A stretch of 64,000 bases of DNA from Dulcicalothrix desertica PCC 7102 (GCF_003991905.1 NZ_RSCL01000023.1:95869-159868), one strand, 5' to 3'. Numbered from the stretch's first letter, positions 1-9,147 are shown. The notes: generated by a model from the letters alone, not told the origin. Numbers and translations: made by a program.

Positions 1-62
1 CCGGTTTCTTTTGGTAAAAATTTAAGATTGTCGTGTTTAGTGTTAAAGAAACCGGGTTTCAG
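1..62. repeat. Inverted repeat of the CCGGTTTCTT family
   Basis: The octanucleotide-rich arms CCGGTTTCTTT at 1-11 and AAAGAAACCGG at 45-55 face each other, and GAAACCGGGTTTC at 48-60 is itself nearly palindromic. The same core recurs at 4187-4253 and 28568-28584, so this is a dispersed intergenic repeat. It is cut by the window edge. Confidence 0.55.
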
Positions 63-68
63 GGGTTT

Positions 69-326
69 TTAAACAAAGCTAGGTATAATCGATTTACACT
101 CACCAACAATAAGAGTAGGTAAACTATCAAGACTATCATTTGGACATAAATAGCCATCAACCTCGGTACCAATTTCTAAAACTTGGTTAGCACGACACCA
201 ACAGTATTCGACGATCATTGTCTCAAAGTCTTTCAAATACTGAACATAATAGCTTTTGTCACTACTATATTTCACTAATACTTTGCAACGTTTATACGGT
301 AAAGAAAATTTAATTTGTGCCAACAT
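69..326 (-). CDS. Small hypothetical protein
   Basis: This is an 85-residue reading frame from the ATG at 326. A longer 103-residue form would need a TTG at 380. It is lysine, tyrosine and cysteine rich (a VEYCWCRAN stretch in the middle) with no signal peptide or membrane segment, and I recognise no family. It is divergent from cobA and has a repeat just beyond its stop. Base use resembles the neighbours, so it could be a real small gene, but there is no strong ribosome binding site. Confidence 0.4.
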   Translation of the reverse strand: MLAQIKFSLPYKRCKVLVKYSSDKSYYVQYLKDFETMIVEYCWCRANQVLEIGTEVDGYLCPNDSLDSLPTLIVGECKSIIPSFV

Positions 327-567
327 ACCAATATACCTGCCAGTTATTGATTCGCTACTAAACTTATCTAATGGGAGCAAATTAAATCGCTTAAAAAATC
401 AGCAATATCAAGTTTGATCTAAACTCGTGACATTAATAGTTTTATTAAGCCGAGATAAAGGGAACACATTTCAAAGTTATAAGACAAAAGTTTATGAACA
501 GCACTAGTATATATACTGAATTTAAGTAAAGGCGGATATTTGTAAACCCGCCCTACGGTAATATCAA

Positions 568-1314
568 ATGGGTAAAGTTTATCTTGTCGGCGCCGGACCT
601 GGAGATGTGGCATATTTAACGGTAAAAGCTTATAAACTTTTACAACATACAGAAGTACTAATTTATGATGCCCTTGTTGACGCGGAGTTATTAGAGTTGG
701 TACCATCAGATTGTTTAAAACTTGATGTTGGTAAACGTGGAGGAAAGCCGAGTACAGCGCAAGCTTCCATCAACGAGTTGTTAGTGCAATATTGTCAACA
801 GGGAAAACAAGTAGTACGGTTAAAATCTGGTGACCCGTTTATATTTGGACGGTGTACTTCTGAAATTGAAGCATTGAAAGCAGCAAATTGCGAGTTTGAA
901 GTTATACCAGGTCTTTCTTCCGCGCTAGCGGCGCCGACCTTAGCAGGCATACCTTTAACCGACCCAGTACTGAGTAGATGTTTTACAGTTTTTACAGCGC
1001 ATGAACCAGATGCACTGAACTGGGAGGCATTAGCGGCAATTGAAACACTAGTTGTGCTGATGGGTGGTAGTACTCTACCAGAAGTAATATATCGGCTTAT
1101 AAAATATGGGAAGTCGCGCAAAACACCTATTGCTGTGATACGTTATTGTGGGACACCCCAACAGCAAATCTGGACGGGAACGCTCGAAACAATTCTCGAA
1201 ATAACAGCAAATATTTCACTCTCACCAGTAGTAATTACAATTGGTGAAGTAGTTCAACTCAGGAAGTATCTTCAAACAGACAATGTAGAGACCGACCAAG
1301 CGATAGGTAAGTAG
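568..1314 (+). CDS. cobA: Uroporphyrinogen-III C-methyltransferase
   Basis: SAM-dependent methyltransferase that methylates uroporphyrinogen III at C-2 and C-7 to give precorrin-2, the branch to sirohaem and cobalamin. The 248 residues are the usual length of the single-domain CobA/SumT form. The N-terminal glycine loop VGAGPGD (residues 7-13), the VRLKSGDPFIFGR motif (83-95) and the VIPGLSSALAAP motif (112-123) are all present. hemD follows after 13 bp, so the two uroporphyrinogen-III steps are probably one transcript. The last codons (VETDQAIGK) come from a sequence that starts like the TGTAGAGAC dispersed repeat at 1284, suggesting that the C-terminal tail was replaced by a repeat remnant. 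No clear ribosome binding site precedes the ATG. Confidence 0.95.
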   Translation: MGKVYLVGAGPGDVAYLTVKAYKLLQHTEVLIYDALVDAELLELVPSDCLKLDVGKRGGKPSTAQASINELLVQYCQQGKQVVRLKSGDPFIFGRCTSEIEALKAANCEFEVIPGLSSALAAPTLAGIPLTDPVLSRCFTVFTAHEPDALNWEALAAIETLVVLMGGSTLPEVIYRLIKYGKSRKTPIAVIRYCGTPQQQIWTGTLETILEITANISLSPVVITIGEVVQLRKYLQTDNVETDQAIGK

Positions 1315-1327
1315 CACTCACCAATTT

Positions 1328-2173
1328 ATGCCTACCAACATCTCTCCCCTTCCACCAACACAAACTCTCCCTCTTGCTGGCAAAACTATTTTAGTAACAC
1401 GTGCAGCAGGACAATCAAGTCAATTTGCCCAAATGCTGATTGACTGTGGCGCCAATGTTATAGAAATGCCAGCACTTGAAATTTGTCAACCATCTTCTTG
1501 GCATTCCTTAGATAATGCGATAGCTAATATAACAAGCTTTGATTGGCTAATCTTAACTTCCACCAACGGAGTAGAATATTTCTTAGAGAGATTATTTGCT
1601 ACTGGTGGGGATGCACGTTCATTAAGAAATGTAAAAATTGCTGTTGTTGGAGAAAAAACGGCTCAATGTTTACAAACGCGAGGACTACGTGCGGATTACA
1701 TTCCCCCTAACTTCGTTGCAGACTCATTAATTGAAAACTTTCCAGAAGAACTTACAAATAAAAAGATTTTATTTCCGCGTGTTGAAAGCGGTGGACGTGA
1801 AGTCTTAGTAAAAGAATTGGGTGCAAAGGGTGCAGAAGTCATCGAAGTAAGTGCTTATCAGTCATGCTGTCCTAAAAGCATCCCCCCTTCGGCAGAAGTT
1901 GCACTCCAAAGTGGTACAGTAGACATTATTACGTTTGCTAGCTCCAAAACAGTGCAATATTTCTGTGAACTAGCAAAACAAGTATTCGGCGATAATTCCA
2001 TCGAGAATTATTTAGAGAGTGTATGTATTGCCTCAATCGGTCCACAAACATCAAAAAGTTGTCGTACACTTATCGGACACGTAAACATTGAAGCAGTCGA
2101 ATACACCTTACCCGGATTAACACAAGCCCTTATTCAATGGGGTGTAGAGACGCAACATGTCGTGTCTCCGTAA
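1328..2173 (+). CDS. hemD: Uroporphyrinogen-III synthase
   Basis: Cyclises hydroxymethylbilane to uroporphyrinogen III with inversion of ring D, in haem, chlorophyll and sirohaem synthesis. The 281 residues show the two-domain HemD layout: an N-terminal ILVTRAAGQ strand near residue 20, SFDWLILTSTNGVEYF near 70-85, and the C-terminal FASSKTVQYF segment. It lies 13 bp after cobA, whose product uses its product. The final ten codons and the stop lie inside a TGTAGAGAC palindrome (2143-2172), so the extreme C-terminus is repeat-derived. A second palindrome of the same family follows at once. Confidence 0.93.
   Translation: MPTNISPLPPTQTLPLAGKTILVTRAAGQSSQFAQMLIDCGANVIEMPALEICQPSSWHSLDNAIANITSFDWLILTSTNGVEYFLERLFATGGDARSLRNVKIAVVGEKTAQCLQTRGLRADYIPPNFVADSLIENFPEELTNKKILFPRVESGGREVLVKELGAKGAEVIEVSAYQSCCPKSIPPSAEVALQSGTVDIITFASSKTVQYFCELAKQVFGDNSIENYLESVCIASIGPQTSKSCRTLIGHVNIEAVEYTLPGLTQALIQWGVETQHVVSP
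2143..2172. repeat. TGTAGAGAC palindrome overlapping the hemD end
   Basis: Imperfect palindrome starting TGTAGAGACG, with TGTCTCCGTA as the opposing arm. It supplies the last codons of hemD and most of its TAA stop. Confidence 0.7.
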
Positions 2174-2178
2174 CAGGA

Positions 2179-2206
2179 GTAAAGACCGTATATGTACGGT
2201 CTCTAC
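2179..2206. repeat. TGTAGAGAC-family palindrome
   Basis: GTAAAGACCGTA and TACGGTCTCTAC face each other around a 4-bp centre. It is seven bases after the previous element, between hemD and coaE, and could fold as a hairpin in the transcript. Confidence 0.7.
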
Positions 2207-2226
2207 AATTCATAACCTTTAACTAA

Positions 2227-2826
2227 ATGAAACGCATAATTGGACTAACAGGTGGAATCGCGACAGGAAAGAGTACAGTAGCAAACTATTTAGAAAAAAC
2301 TTATAAATTTCCTATATTAGACGCTGACATGTACGCACGCGAAGCAGTTGCCGCTAATTCTTTCATATTAAATAAAATCGCACAACGTTACGGTCAAGAT
2401 ATATTATTGAACAATGAATTAAACCGTGCAAAATTAGGCGAAATTATATTTAATAATGGATCAGAACGCCTTTGGGTTGAAAGTCTAATTCATCCTTATG
2501 TAAAAGAAAGATTTAATCAAGAAATAATTGTATGTTCTAGTAATATATTAGTTTTAGTCATTCCATTATTATTTGAAGTAGGAATGACTGACTTAACTAC
2601 AGAAATTTGGGTTGTAAGCTGTTTAGAGTCGCAGCAGCTAGAACGATTAATACAACGTAACAATTTAACTTTAGAGCAAGCGCAAGCTAGAATTAAGAGT
2701 CAAATGCCACTTGCTGAAAAAATCGCGCGCGCAGATGTGGTACTAGATAATTCGCATTCTTTAGATACGCTCTTGAAACAAGTGGACATTGTAATTAAAA
2801 CAGGTGAATACAAGACTTACGCATAA
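2227..2826 (+). CDS. coaE: Dephospho-CoA kinase
   Basis: Last step of coenzyme A synthesis: ATP-dependent phosphorylation of the 3'-hydroxyl of dephospho-CoA. The 199 residues match the family length. The P-loop GLTGGIATGKST is at residues 6-17, the LDADMYARE motif of the CoA-binding site is near 31, and the LIHP and VIPLLFE segments are in their usual places. It is same-strand and 53 bp after hemD, separated by a palindromic repeat, so co-transcription is possible but not shown. It is convergent with the next gene. Confidence 0.95.
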   Translation: MKRIIGLTGGIATGKSTVANYLEKTYKFPILDADMYAREAVAANSFILNKIAQRYGQDILLNNELNRAKLGEIIFNNGSERLWVESLIHPYVKERFNQEIIVCSSNILVLVIPLLFEVGMTDLTTEIWVVSCLESQQLERLIQRNNLTLEQAQARIKSQMPLAEKIARADVVLDNSHSLDTLLKQVDIVIKTGEYKTYA

Positions 2827-2843
2827 AATCTTATAAACTCGGT

Positions 2844-3803
2844 TTATGCAACGTAAGTTCTATTTCGATGGGGAATTTGAATTTTCAAAAATGCGTCTTT
2901 AGTATAAAAACTAATATGTGATAAAAGTCCGTATATAAATATAGCTACTCCTAACTGTTCTAACAACTCTTCTAAAGTAACCTCAAATATATAAAAGATA
3001 GACTGTTTCGTGTACACGCTAACAATATAGCCCCCTACTAATTCACAACCTATTGCACCAGCAATGAATGTTGCACCAGCTATCAAAAATAAGTTTCTGG
3101 TGTTTGCATTCAGATTAGTTATAAATTTCAAGAATACTAGTAAAAAGATTAATACACCAATGCCTGCGGGAATGACCCAAGCGAAATATAAAAAGCCACT
3201 AGTTCCAAGGGCTGTCCGTACTGGTCCTACCATGCGTTCATGCAGACTAGCTATTTCATCGAAAGACAGGAAAGCAAATATAAATGATAGTCCTCCCCAG
3301 TAAAGAGTGTACGAATCATGTCTATTCTTTTTAATGTAAGTTATGAAACTTAAAATGATTGAGCAAAAGAGTAATGCCGATGCTGAGTAGAAAGCGGGTA
3401 TGTTCATTTCTCCATCAAGATCAAAGGCAATAGCAAAAGCATCACGTAAGAAAAAGTCGGGAAGATACCGCTGACTTAAGCTTCCAATCAGACCTGCAGA
3501 TACAAGAAAAGATATTATGGTTACAAAAACTCTGAAAGCAAGTTTAGGAGAAAGATTAATAGTTATATTTTCAGGCTCTAAAATAGTTTGTTGCTCGAAG
3601 CTATTTTTTAAATTTTCTTTGAAATATGTAATTGTTTGTGGTTTAACCCAGCCTCGTTCAACTAAAATGGTTTCGAGACTTTTTTTGCTTATCTGCTGCT
3701 GCTTAACTACAGAACATAATTGTTTTTTGTCAATCAGACCTGCTTTGGTCAAACTCTCTGCAAGTAACTTTTCCACATCAATGTTATTTTCTGCCCTCTT
3801 CAT
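2844..3803 (-). CDS. Multi-pass membrane protein with N-terminal helical domain, unknown function
   Basis: I start it at the ATG at 3803, which has a good GGAAG ribosome binding site, rather than at upstream codons, giving 319 residues. Residues 1 to about 75 are a soluble helical region (VEKLLAESLTKAGLIDKKQL...) of the kind seen at the N-terminus of several cyanobacterial signalling proteins. After it come about six hydrophobic segments from residue 95 to 300, with a polar loop holding FDEIASLHERM. I do not recognise an enzymatic family. It stands alone, convergent with coaE. Confidence 0.65.
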   Translation of the reverse strand: MKRAENNIDVEKLLAESLTKAGLIDKKQLCSVVKQQQISKKSLETILVERGWVKPQTITYFKENLKNSFEQQTILEPENITINLSPKLAFRVFVTIISFLVSAGLIGSLSQRYLPDFFLRDAFAIAFDLDGEMNIPAFYSASALLFCSIILSFITYIKKNRHDSYTLYWGGLSFIFAFLSFDEIASLHERMVGPVRTALGTSGFLYFAWVIPAGIGVLIFLLVFLKFITNLNANTRNLFLIAGATFIAGAIGCELVGGYIVSVYTKQSIFYIFEVTLEELLEQLGVAIFIYGLLSHISFYTKDAFLKIQIPHRNRTYVA

Positions 3804-4304
3804 TAAAGTCTTCCTTCGTAAGTAAGATGTTTGGGACAGATGCAATTTAAAACTCATATTGATAAATGTCTTATTGAATACTTCAACTATTATCACACTG
3901 AATAACTAATTAATAATGAAGCCTTAATAAGCTCTTAACCCTTTAGTGTAAAGATATCATGTAATTAATATTATGTCTACTTACATACCGCACTTAGCAA
4001 TGAATTTACTTGTATCTCTGACTGAGAAATAGTACTTACTTGGTCATACCACCGAGAAAAAAAGTATCAATTATAACCTAAAAATACTAAGGTACTATTC
4101 GCAAGGGTAATATTATTGGTGCTGGTTTAGTTGTAGCGAAAGATATTGCACCTCATTGCAGTTGCAGCTCGGAATGCACCAGGTTTAGAAACCGGGCTTC
4201 TTTACGATAAATTAGGGATTTATAGCAAAATTTTATTAAGAAGCCCGGTTTCTTTTGGCTTGTTGATAATGCTGCATTCCCGTGAGGTAGTGAGTCTTGT
4301 AATA
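3804..4304. other. Intergenic region
   Basis: About 500 bp between the membrane protein and the sensor kinase gene. It holds AT-rich sequence and, at its distal end, the 4187-4289 repeat. I see no open frame of interest and no RNA gene. Confidence 0.6.
4187..4289. repeat. Long inverted repeat plus shared 52-bp block
   Basis: A 16-bp perfect inverted repeat has arms at 4187-4202 and 4238-4253 (core AGAAACCGGGCTTC) with a 35-bp loop. Positions 4238-4289 are nearly identical (two differences seen) to 28568-28619, so this is a mobile or amplified intergenic element. It lies downstream of the sensor kinase gene and may also end its transcript. Confidence 0.75.
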
Positions 4305-5696
4305 TTAACCTTTGAATAAAGGAATAGAATTTTTGTTCTTAAAGTTCGTATTATCCAAAGGTAATTGAACTGTAAAAGTGGTACCCTTACACAATTCACT
4401 TTCTACATTTAGCTTTCCTTTATGTACACTAACTATAGCTTCAACAATAGATAAACCTAAACCTGAACCACCAGTGCTGCGAGAACGGTCACTCGAAACA
4501 CGGTAAAAACGGTCAAAAATGTGAGGAAGTTCCTGAAGTGGAATACCAATACCTGTATCCTGAACTTTAATTACAGCATAATAGTCACTTCTATTTAATA
4601 AAATTTTTACATCTCCTCCTGTCGGCGTGTATTGAATTGCATTAACAATTAAATTAGAAAACAAACGATAAAGCTGGTCGGTATTGCCAATAATATTTAA
4701 GGGTTGATGCGCGGAGTCTACAGATGTTAATGTTATTCCTGCGGCAGTTGCCATTGCTTGAAATTCTTCTATTAAATCGCTAATTATGTCGTTTAAACAG
4801 CCTTTTTCATGTTGCTTAAGTTCTTTAATAGACTGTTTCTCTAAACGTGCTAACATTAATAAATCAACAACTAAATTTGTCAGTCGCTGATTTTGACGGT
4901 GGATAGTTTGCAAAATATCGCGCGTTTCTTCTTCATCTAATTGTGGCGATAACAGCGCGGACTCTACAGTGGCGCCCGTAGCAGCTAAAGGAGTCCGTAA
5001 TTCATGTGCGGCATCGGCGGTAAACTGTTGAATTTGTCTGTAGGATTTATAAATAGGCTGCATTGCTAATCCAGATAACCACCAGCTAGCAGCAGTAATT
5101 ATACCCATCGCTATTGGCAAACCTAATACTAAAACTAATTTTACACTATCAAGATAATGATTAAATTCTTCTAAACTTCGCCCAATTTGCAAGTAACCCC
5201 AATCACCATTATATCGAGTGTGTAAATGCATTGTTAATTGATGAAATTCATTGCCTTGTCTATCTTTAACAAATTGCCAAGTTTTTTTATTAAAATTAGT
5301 AGATATGAGTTCTGGGTAGTTGCCTGCCGTCGCAATTAAACGTCCAGAAATATCAAAAAAACGAATATAGTAATTACTTTTGTCAAAAGCACCAACAACA
5401 TGACGTTTAGTGTCTGGTTGCTGTTGAATACAGTTGGCGCCCACACACATACTAAAATTTGGAAATAACTGCTGTACAGCAGGTTCTAAACGTCCAGGTG
5501 TTGGTAACTTTGGTTCAATAGTATCATGTATAGTTCCAGCGATTGATTCTATTTCATTGTCTAAAGCTACTACATGAGCATGAAATACTGAAGAGTAAAA
5601 ACCGAAGGCACATAAGCTTAAAATTAAACCCATGACAACGGCATAATATAAAGCTAGACGAATGCGAGTAAGTCGGAACAATCTATTTTGATTCAT
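4305..5696 (-). CDS. Sensor histidine kinase (RppB/CopS-like)
   Basis: Membrane sensor partner of the response regulator just upstream. The ATG at 5696 gives 463 residues. TM1 is near residues 14-35 and TM2 near 185-208, with a periplasmic or lumenal sensor domain of about 150 residues containing two cysteines (FSMCVGANC). Then come the HisKA box AAHELRTPLAATGAT with the phospho-accepting histidine near 231, the N box NLIVNAIQYTP, DTGIGI and GSGLGLSIV. The regulator stop is 5 bp before this start, so they form an operon. The metal-resistance genes beside it, and the repeat operators near several of them, point to a metal signal such as copper, but this is inferred. Confidence 0.9.
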   Translation of the reverse strand: MNQNRLFRLTRIRLALYYAVVMGLILSLCAFGFYSSVFHAHVVALDNEIESIAGTIHDTIEPKLPTPGRLEPAVQQLFPNFSMCVGANCIQQQPDTKRHVVGAFDKSNYYIRFFDISGRLIATAGNYPELISTNFNKKTWQFVKDRQGNEFHQLTMHLHTRYNGDWGYLQIGRSLEEFNHYLDSVKLVLVLGLPIAMGIITAASWWLSGLAMQPIYKSYRQIQQFTADAAHELRTPLAATGATVESALLSPQLDEEETRDILQTIHRQNQRLTNLVVDLLMLARLEKQSIKELKQHEKGCLNDIISDLIEEFQAMATAAGITLTSVDSAHQPLNIIGNTDQLYRLFSNLIVNAIQYTPTGGDVKILLNRSDYYAVIKVQDTGIGIPLQELPHIFDRFYRVSSDRSRSTGGSGLGLSIVEAIVSVHKGKLNVESELCKGTTFTVQLPLDNTNFKNKNSIPLFKG

Positions 5697-5701
5697 TGCG
5701 C

Positions 5702-6388
5702 TCAATTAAGCCGATATCCCATACCGTGTAAAGTTTCAATTGGGTTATCGCAGCCACTATTTAATAGTTTACGACGCAATAAACGTATTTGTGCTGCTAC
5801 CACATTACTTCCTGCTTCTGCACTAACTTCCCATACTGCCGAGCGAATTTGTTCAGTAGTAACAATTTGGTTTTGATGTTTCATTAAATATTCTAGAATT
5901 TGAAATTCTTTATTAGTCAGAGGTATTACTTGTTGATTAGCTGTTGCGTCACTACTAGCAACTGAATTATTCGCATAATCTAAAGTTAAATTACCAACAG
6001 TAAGCTTTGGAGGTTGAAATAGGGGAGAGCGACGCTGCAATGCCCGTAACCTTGCCAGTAATTCTCCCATACCAAACGGTTTTACTAAGTAATCATCGGC
6101 GCCTGCATCTAAACCAGCAATTTTATCTTCCATCCTATCCTTAGCTGTTAGCATCAAGATAGGTAGAGAATTTCCTTTTAAACGTAGTCTTTTACACAAT
6201 TGTAAACCACTAATACCTGGAAGCATCCAATCGATAATAGCTACAGTATACTCTGCCGAGCTATTTTCTAAATATGCCCATGCATCTGTACCATCTATGA
6301 CCCAATCAACCAAGTACTTATGCTGGTTGAGAGTGCGCTTGATAGCAGTTCCTAAATCTGGCTCATCTTCGACTAGCAACACCCGCAT
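5702..6388 (-). CDS. OmpR-family response regulator (RppA/CopR-like)
   Basis: DNA-binding regulator of 228 residues from the ATG at 6388 (an upstream TTG at 6403 is less likely). The receiver domain has acidic residues EDE at 7-9, phospho-acceptor Asp53 (IIDWMLPG) and the conserved lysine in LVKPFG. A winged-helix domain fills about 130-225. It closely resembles the cyanobacterial RppA family. It is divergent from the CopZ-like chaperone gene, and a direct repeat ATGAAAT-N4-ATGAAAT lies 42 bp upstream of its start, so it may regulate itself and the pump genes that share this repeat. Confidence 0.92.
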   Translation of the reverse strand: MRVLLVEDEPDLGTAIKRTLNQHKYLVDWVIDGTDAWAYLENSSAEYTVAIIDWMLPGISGLQLCKRLRLKGNSLPILMLTAKDRMEDKIAGLDAGADDYLVKPFGMGELLARLRALQRRSPLFQPPKLTVGNLTLDYANNSVASSDATANQQVIPLTNKEFQILEYLMKHQNQIVTTEQIRSAVWEVSAEAGSNVVAAQIRLLRRKLLNSGCDNPIETLHGMGYRLN

Positions 6389-6430
6389 ATCAAAAAAATA
6401 CAACTATATTTATTAGTTTGGCTCTTAACA

Positions 6431-6448
6431 ATGAAATCAAGATGAAAT
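6431..6448 (-). promoter_or_regulatory. Direct repeat ATGAAAT-N4-ATGAAAT, candidate response-regulator site
   Basis: Two exact ATGAAAT heptamers at 6431-6437 and 6442-6448 have an 11-bp period, the helical spacing typical of OmpR-family dimers. The same arrangement occurs at 14047, 16237 and 17996. Read on the minus strand (ATTTCAT-N4-ATTTCAT) it lies just upstream of rppA. Confidence 0.65.
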
Positions 6449-6461
6449 TTTTATTTACCCC

Positions 6462-6493
6462 TTGACTCTCCAGTAGACGGGAGAATTCACAAT
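6462..6493 (+). promoter_or_regulatory. MerR-type promoter of the chaperone gene
   Basis: A -35 hexamer TTGACT (6462-6467) is followed by a dyad CTCC...GGAG inside a 19-20 bp spacer and a weak -10 around CACAAT. A spacer this long around a dyad is the hallmark of MerR-family promoters. A nearly matching site precedes the DUF305 gene (17781-17808), and a MerR regulator is encoded at 9796. Confidence 0.7.
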
Positions 6494-6521
6494 AAAATTA
6501 GTTATTTAAAGGGTGATTTAT

Positions 6522-6716
6522 ATGACACTTCAACTAAAAGTTCCGAACATGGCTTGTTCTGCTTGTGGCGCCACTATTACAGAGGCGATAAAAGCTGTTG
6601 ACCCTAGTGCGACGGTGCAAGCTGACCCGAAGACGAAGTTGGTTAATGTTGAGACTCAAGAAGAGGAAGTGGTAATTAAAGAGGCTGTTATTGCTGCTGG
6701 TTATTCGGTTGGGTAA
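6522..6716 (+). CDS. Heavy-metal-associated (HMA) domain copper chaperone
   Basis: A 64-residue single HMA domain that would shuttle Cu(I) in the cytoplasm to the CopA ATPase encoded next. The MxCxxC motif reads MACSAC with Cys12 and Cys15. The ATG at 6522 has AGGGTGA just upstream, so I prefer it to the GTG at 6513. The fold pattern (LKVPNMAC at the start, AAGYSV at the end) matches CopZ/Atx1. It is preceded by a MerR-type promoter and separated from copA by a tandem repeat array. Confidence 0.9.
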   Translation: MTLQLKVPNMACSACGATITEAIKAVDPSATVQADPKTKLVNVETQEEEVVIKEAVIAAGYSVG

Positions 6717-6732
6717 TACCTGTTATTTAAGG

Positions 6733-6861
6733 GCGGGCAAGGATGCCCACCCCACAAGATTTTTATCCTACAAGATTTTTATCCTACAAGATTTTTATCC
6801 TACAAGATTTTTATCCTACAAGATTTTTATCCTATAAGATTTTTATCCCACAAGATTTTTA
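6733..6861. repeat. Dispersed repeat ending in a 16-bp tandem array
   Basis: Positions 6733-6760 are identical to 26011-26038. The last bases (ACAAGAT) then seed seven tandem copies of a 16-bp unit, ACAAGATTTTTATCCT, from 6754 to 6861; the last copy is partial and the sixth has two changes. The array ends at the ribosome binding site of copA. Nearly identical units suggest recent slippage expansion, and copy number may vary between strains. Confidence 0.9.
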
Positions 6862-6873
6862 GTGGAGGAAGAT

Positions 6874-9138
6874 ATGGAGAATGCTGCTTTAAAGCTACGC
6901 GGTATGAGTTGTGCTTCTTGCGCGCGAAGTGTTGAGGAAGCAATTAGTTCTGTAAATGGTGTGTCGGAGTGTATTGTGAATTATGGCGCCGAACTGGCAA
7001 CAGTGAAATATGACCCTCAACAAACGAATGTAACGGTTATTCAAAAAGCTGTGGATGAGGCTGGTTATTCTGCTGTACCATTGCAACAGCAAAACCCGGC
7101 AGCACAACAGGATGAAAGCGAAAAGCGTAGACTGTCAAGAGAAACTAATGAACTAACCCGCAAGGTAGCTGTTGCAATTATTCTCAGTGGGATAATTGTT
7201 ATTGGTTCTATACCAATGATGACTGGGTTGCATGTACCTTTTATCCCTATGTGGTTACATAACCCTTGGTTGCAACTAGTGCTAACAATTCCTATCCAGT
7301 TTTGGTGCGGCTTATCTTTCTATAGTAATGCGTGGAAGGCTTTTAAACGCCATGCGGCAACTATGGATACTCTTGTTGCATTAGGCACTAGTACGGCATT
7401 TATTTATTCGCTATTTCCTACATTTTTTCCAAGTTTTTTTATCTCTCAGGGTCTTAGACCAGATGTATATTATGAAGCTTCCTCTGTTATCATCGCTTTG
7501 ATATTATTGGGAAGACTCTTAGAAAGCCGTGCGAAAAAACAAACTGGCGAAGCTATCCGTAAATTAATTGGTTTACAAGCAAAAACCGCGCGTTTAATTC
7601 GTAACGGACAAGAAATTGATATTCCTATTGAAGAGGTGCAAATTGAAGATGTAATATTAGTTCGTCCTGGTGAGAAAATTCCTGTTGATGGTGAAGTAGT
7701 TGATGGCACATCAAGTATTGATGAATCTATGGTGACTGGTGAAAGTGTAGCAGTGAAAAAACAACCAGGTGATGAAGTAATTGGCGCCACCATCAACAAA
7801 ACTGGTAGCTTTAAGTTTAGAGCAACACGAGTAGGAAAAGATACCGTTCTCGCCCAAATAGTTCAGCTTGTTCAACAGGCTCAAGGTAGTAGGGCGCCTA
7901 TCCAAAGATTAGCAGACTCTGTAACAGGGTGGTTTGTACCTGCGGTAATTGCAATTGCACTCCTTACCTTCGTGATTTGGTTTAATATCATGGGTAATCT
8001 CACCCTTGCTTTAATTACCACAGTAGGAGTATTGATTATCGCTTGTCCTTGTGCATTAGGTTTAGCGACTCCAACATCAGTAATGGTAGGAACGGGTAAA
8101 GGCGCCGAAAACGGTATTTTAATAAAAGGCGCCGAGAGTTTAGAACTAGCACACAAAATCAAAACAATAGTCCTAGATAAAACCGGAACCATCACCCAAG
8201 GAAAACCCACAGTCACCGACTTTATAACCGTCAACGGAACTGCAAACAACAATGAAATAAAATTATTGCAACTAGCCGCATCACTCGAACGCAACTCAGA
8301 ACACCCACTAGCCGAAGCAATAGTCAGATACGCCCAAACCCAAAATGTAAACAATAATGTAGAGACGCAAAATTTTGCGTCTTTAACAGGTAGTGGTGTA
8401 CAAGGTGTTGCTAATAACCACCTAGTACAAATTGGTACACAACGCTGGATGGAAGAATTGGGTATAAAAACTCAAGCTTTGTCTAAGGAGAAAGAACGTC
8501 TAGAATATCTCGGTAAAACAGCCATATACATCGCAGTAGACAGCAAAATAGAAGGATTAATGGGTATTTCTGATGCAGTTAAACCCACTTCCACCCAAGC
8601 TGTAAAAGCATTGCAAAAATTGGGTTTAGAAGTAGTAATGCTCACAGGAGACAATCGTCGTACCGCAGAAACAATTGCCAAAGAAGTTGGTATCAACCGT
8701 GTTTTAGCAGAAGTTCGACCCGACCAAAAAGCAGAGACTGTGAGAAAATTACAAAGCGAAGGAAAAATTGTTGCAATGGTGGGTGATGGTATCAATGATG
8801 CACCTGCACTAGCTCAAGCTGATGTGGGTATAGCTATTGGTACAGGAACAGATGTAGCAATTGCTGCTAGTGACATTACGCTTATCTCTGGTGATTTACA
8901 AGGTGTAGTGACGGCAATTCAACTTAGCCATGCAACAATTCGCAACATTCGCCAAAATTTATTCTTCGCCTTTATTTACAACGTTGCAGGAATTCCAATT
9001 GCTGCTGGTATTCTCTTTCCTATTTTTGGCTGGTTGCTTAATCCAATTATTGCAGGCGCCGCGATGGCGTTCAGTTCAGTATCAGTATTAACAAATGCAT
9101 TGCGTCTGCGTAACTTCCGACCCAAAGTAATTGCATAG
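6874..9138 (+). CDS. copA: Copper-translocating P1B-type ATPase
   Basis: Exports Cu(I) across the plasma or thylakoid membrane at the cost of ATP. The ATG at 6874 follows a strong GGAGG, giving 754 residues, normal for one N-terminal HMA domain. It has GMSCASC (Cys13, Cys16), the TGES actuator loop, the intramembrane CPC (391-393), the phosphorylated Asp435 in DKTGT, SEHPL and [20 protein letters not shown] palindrome at 8358-8387 adds about ten codons ([10 protein letters not shown]) inside the nucleotide-binding domain. This is a site that normally varies in length, so activity is probably kept. It forms a cluster with the chaperone, a cupredoxin-like protein and MerR. Confidence 0.96.
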   Translation: MENAALKLRGMSCASCARSVEEAISSVNGVSECIVNYGAELATVKYDPQQTNVTVIQKAVDEAGYSAVPLQQQNPAAQQDESEKRRLSRETNELTRKVAVAIILSGIIVIGSIPMMTGLHVPFIPMWLHNPWLQLVLTIPIQFWCGLSFYSNAWKAFKRHAATMDTLVALGTSTAFIYSLFPTFFPSFFISQGLRPDVYYEASSVIIALILLGRLLESRAKKQTGEAIRKLIGLQAKTARLIRNGQEIDIPIEEVQIEDVILVRPGEKIPVDGEVVDGTSSIDESMVTGESVAVKKQPGDEVIGATINKTGSFKFRATRVGKDTVLAQIVQLVQQAQGSRAPIQRLADSVTGWFVPAVIAIALLTFVIWFNIMGNLTLALITTVGVLIIACPCALGLATPTSVMVGTGKGAENGILIKGAESLELAHKIKTIVLDKTGTITQGKPTVTDFITVNGTANNNEIKLLQLAASLERNSEHPLAEAIVRYAQTQNVNNNVETQNFASLTGSGVQGVANNHLVQIGTQRWMEELGIKTQALSKEKERLEYLGKTAIYIAVDSKIEGLMGISDAVKPTSTQAVKALQKLGLEVVMLTGDNRRTAETIAKEVGINRVLAEVRPDQKAETVRKLQSEGKIVAMVGDGINDAPALAQADVGIAIGTGTDVAIAASDITLISGDLQGVVTAIQLSHATIRNIRQNLFFAFIYNVAGIPIAAGILFPIFGWLLNPIIAGAAMAFSSVSVLTNALRLRNFRPKVIA
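8358..8387. repeat. TGTAGAGAC palindrome inside copA
   Basis: TGTAGAGACGCAAAA and TTTTGCGTCTTTAACA face each other within the coding sequence. It is translated in frame as part of the ATP-binding domain. Confidence 0.7.
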
Positions 9139-9147
9139 GGGGCATAT

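Noticed and set aside
419-706. 95-residue minus-strand frame overlapping the cobA start
   Set aside because: Most of it lies antisense to the cobA N-terminus, and it shows no domain or ribosome binding site.
6733-6861. 16-bp tandem array as a CRISPR array
   Set aside because: Units abut directly with no unique spacers.
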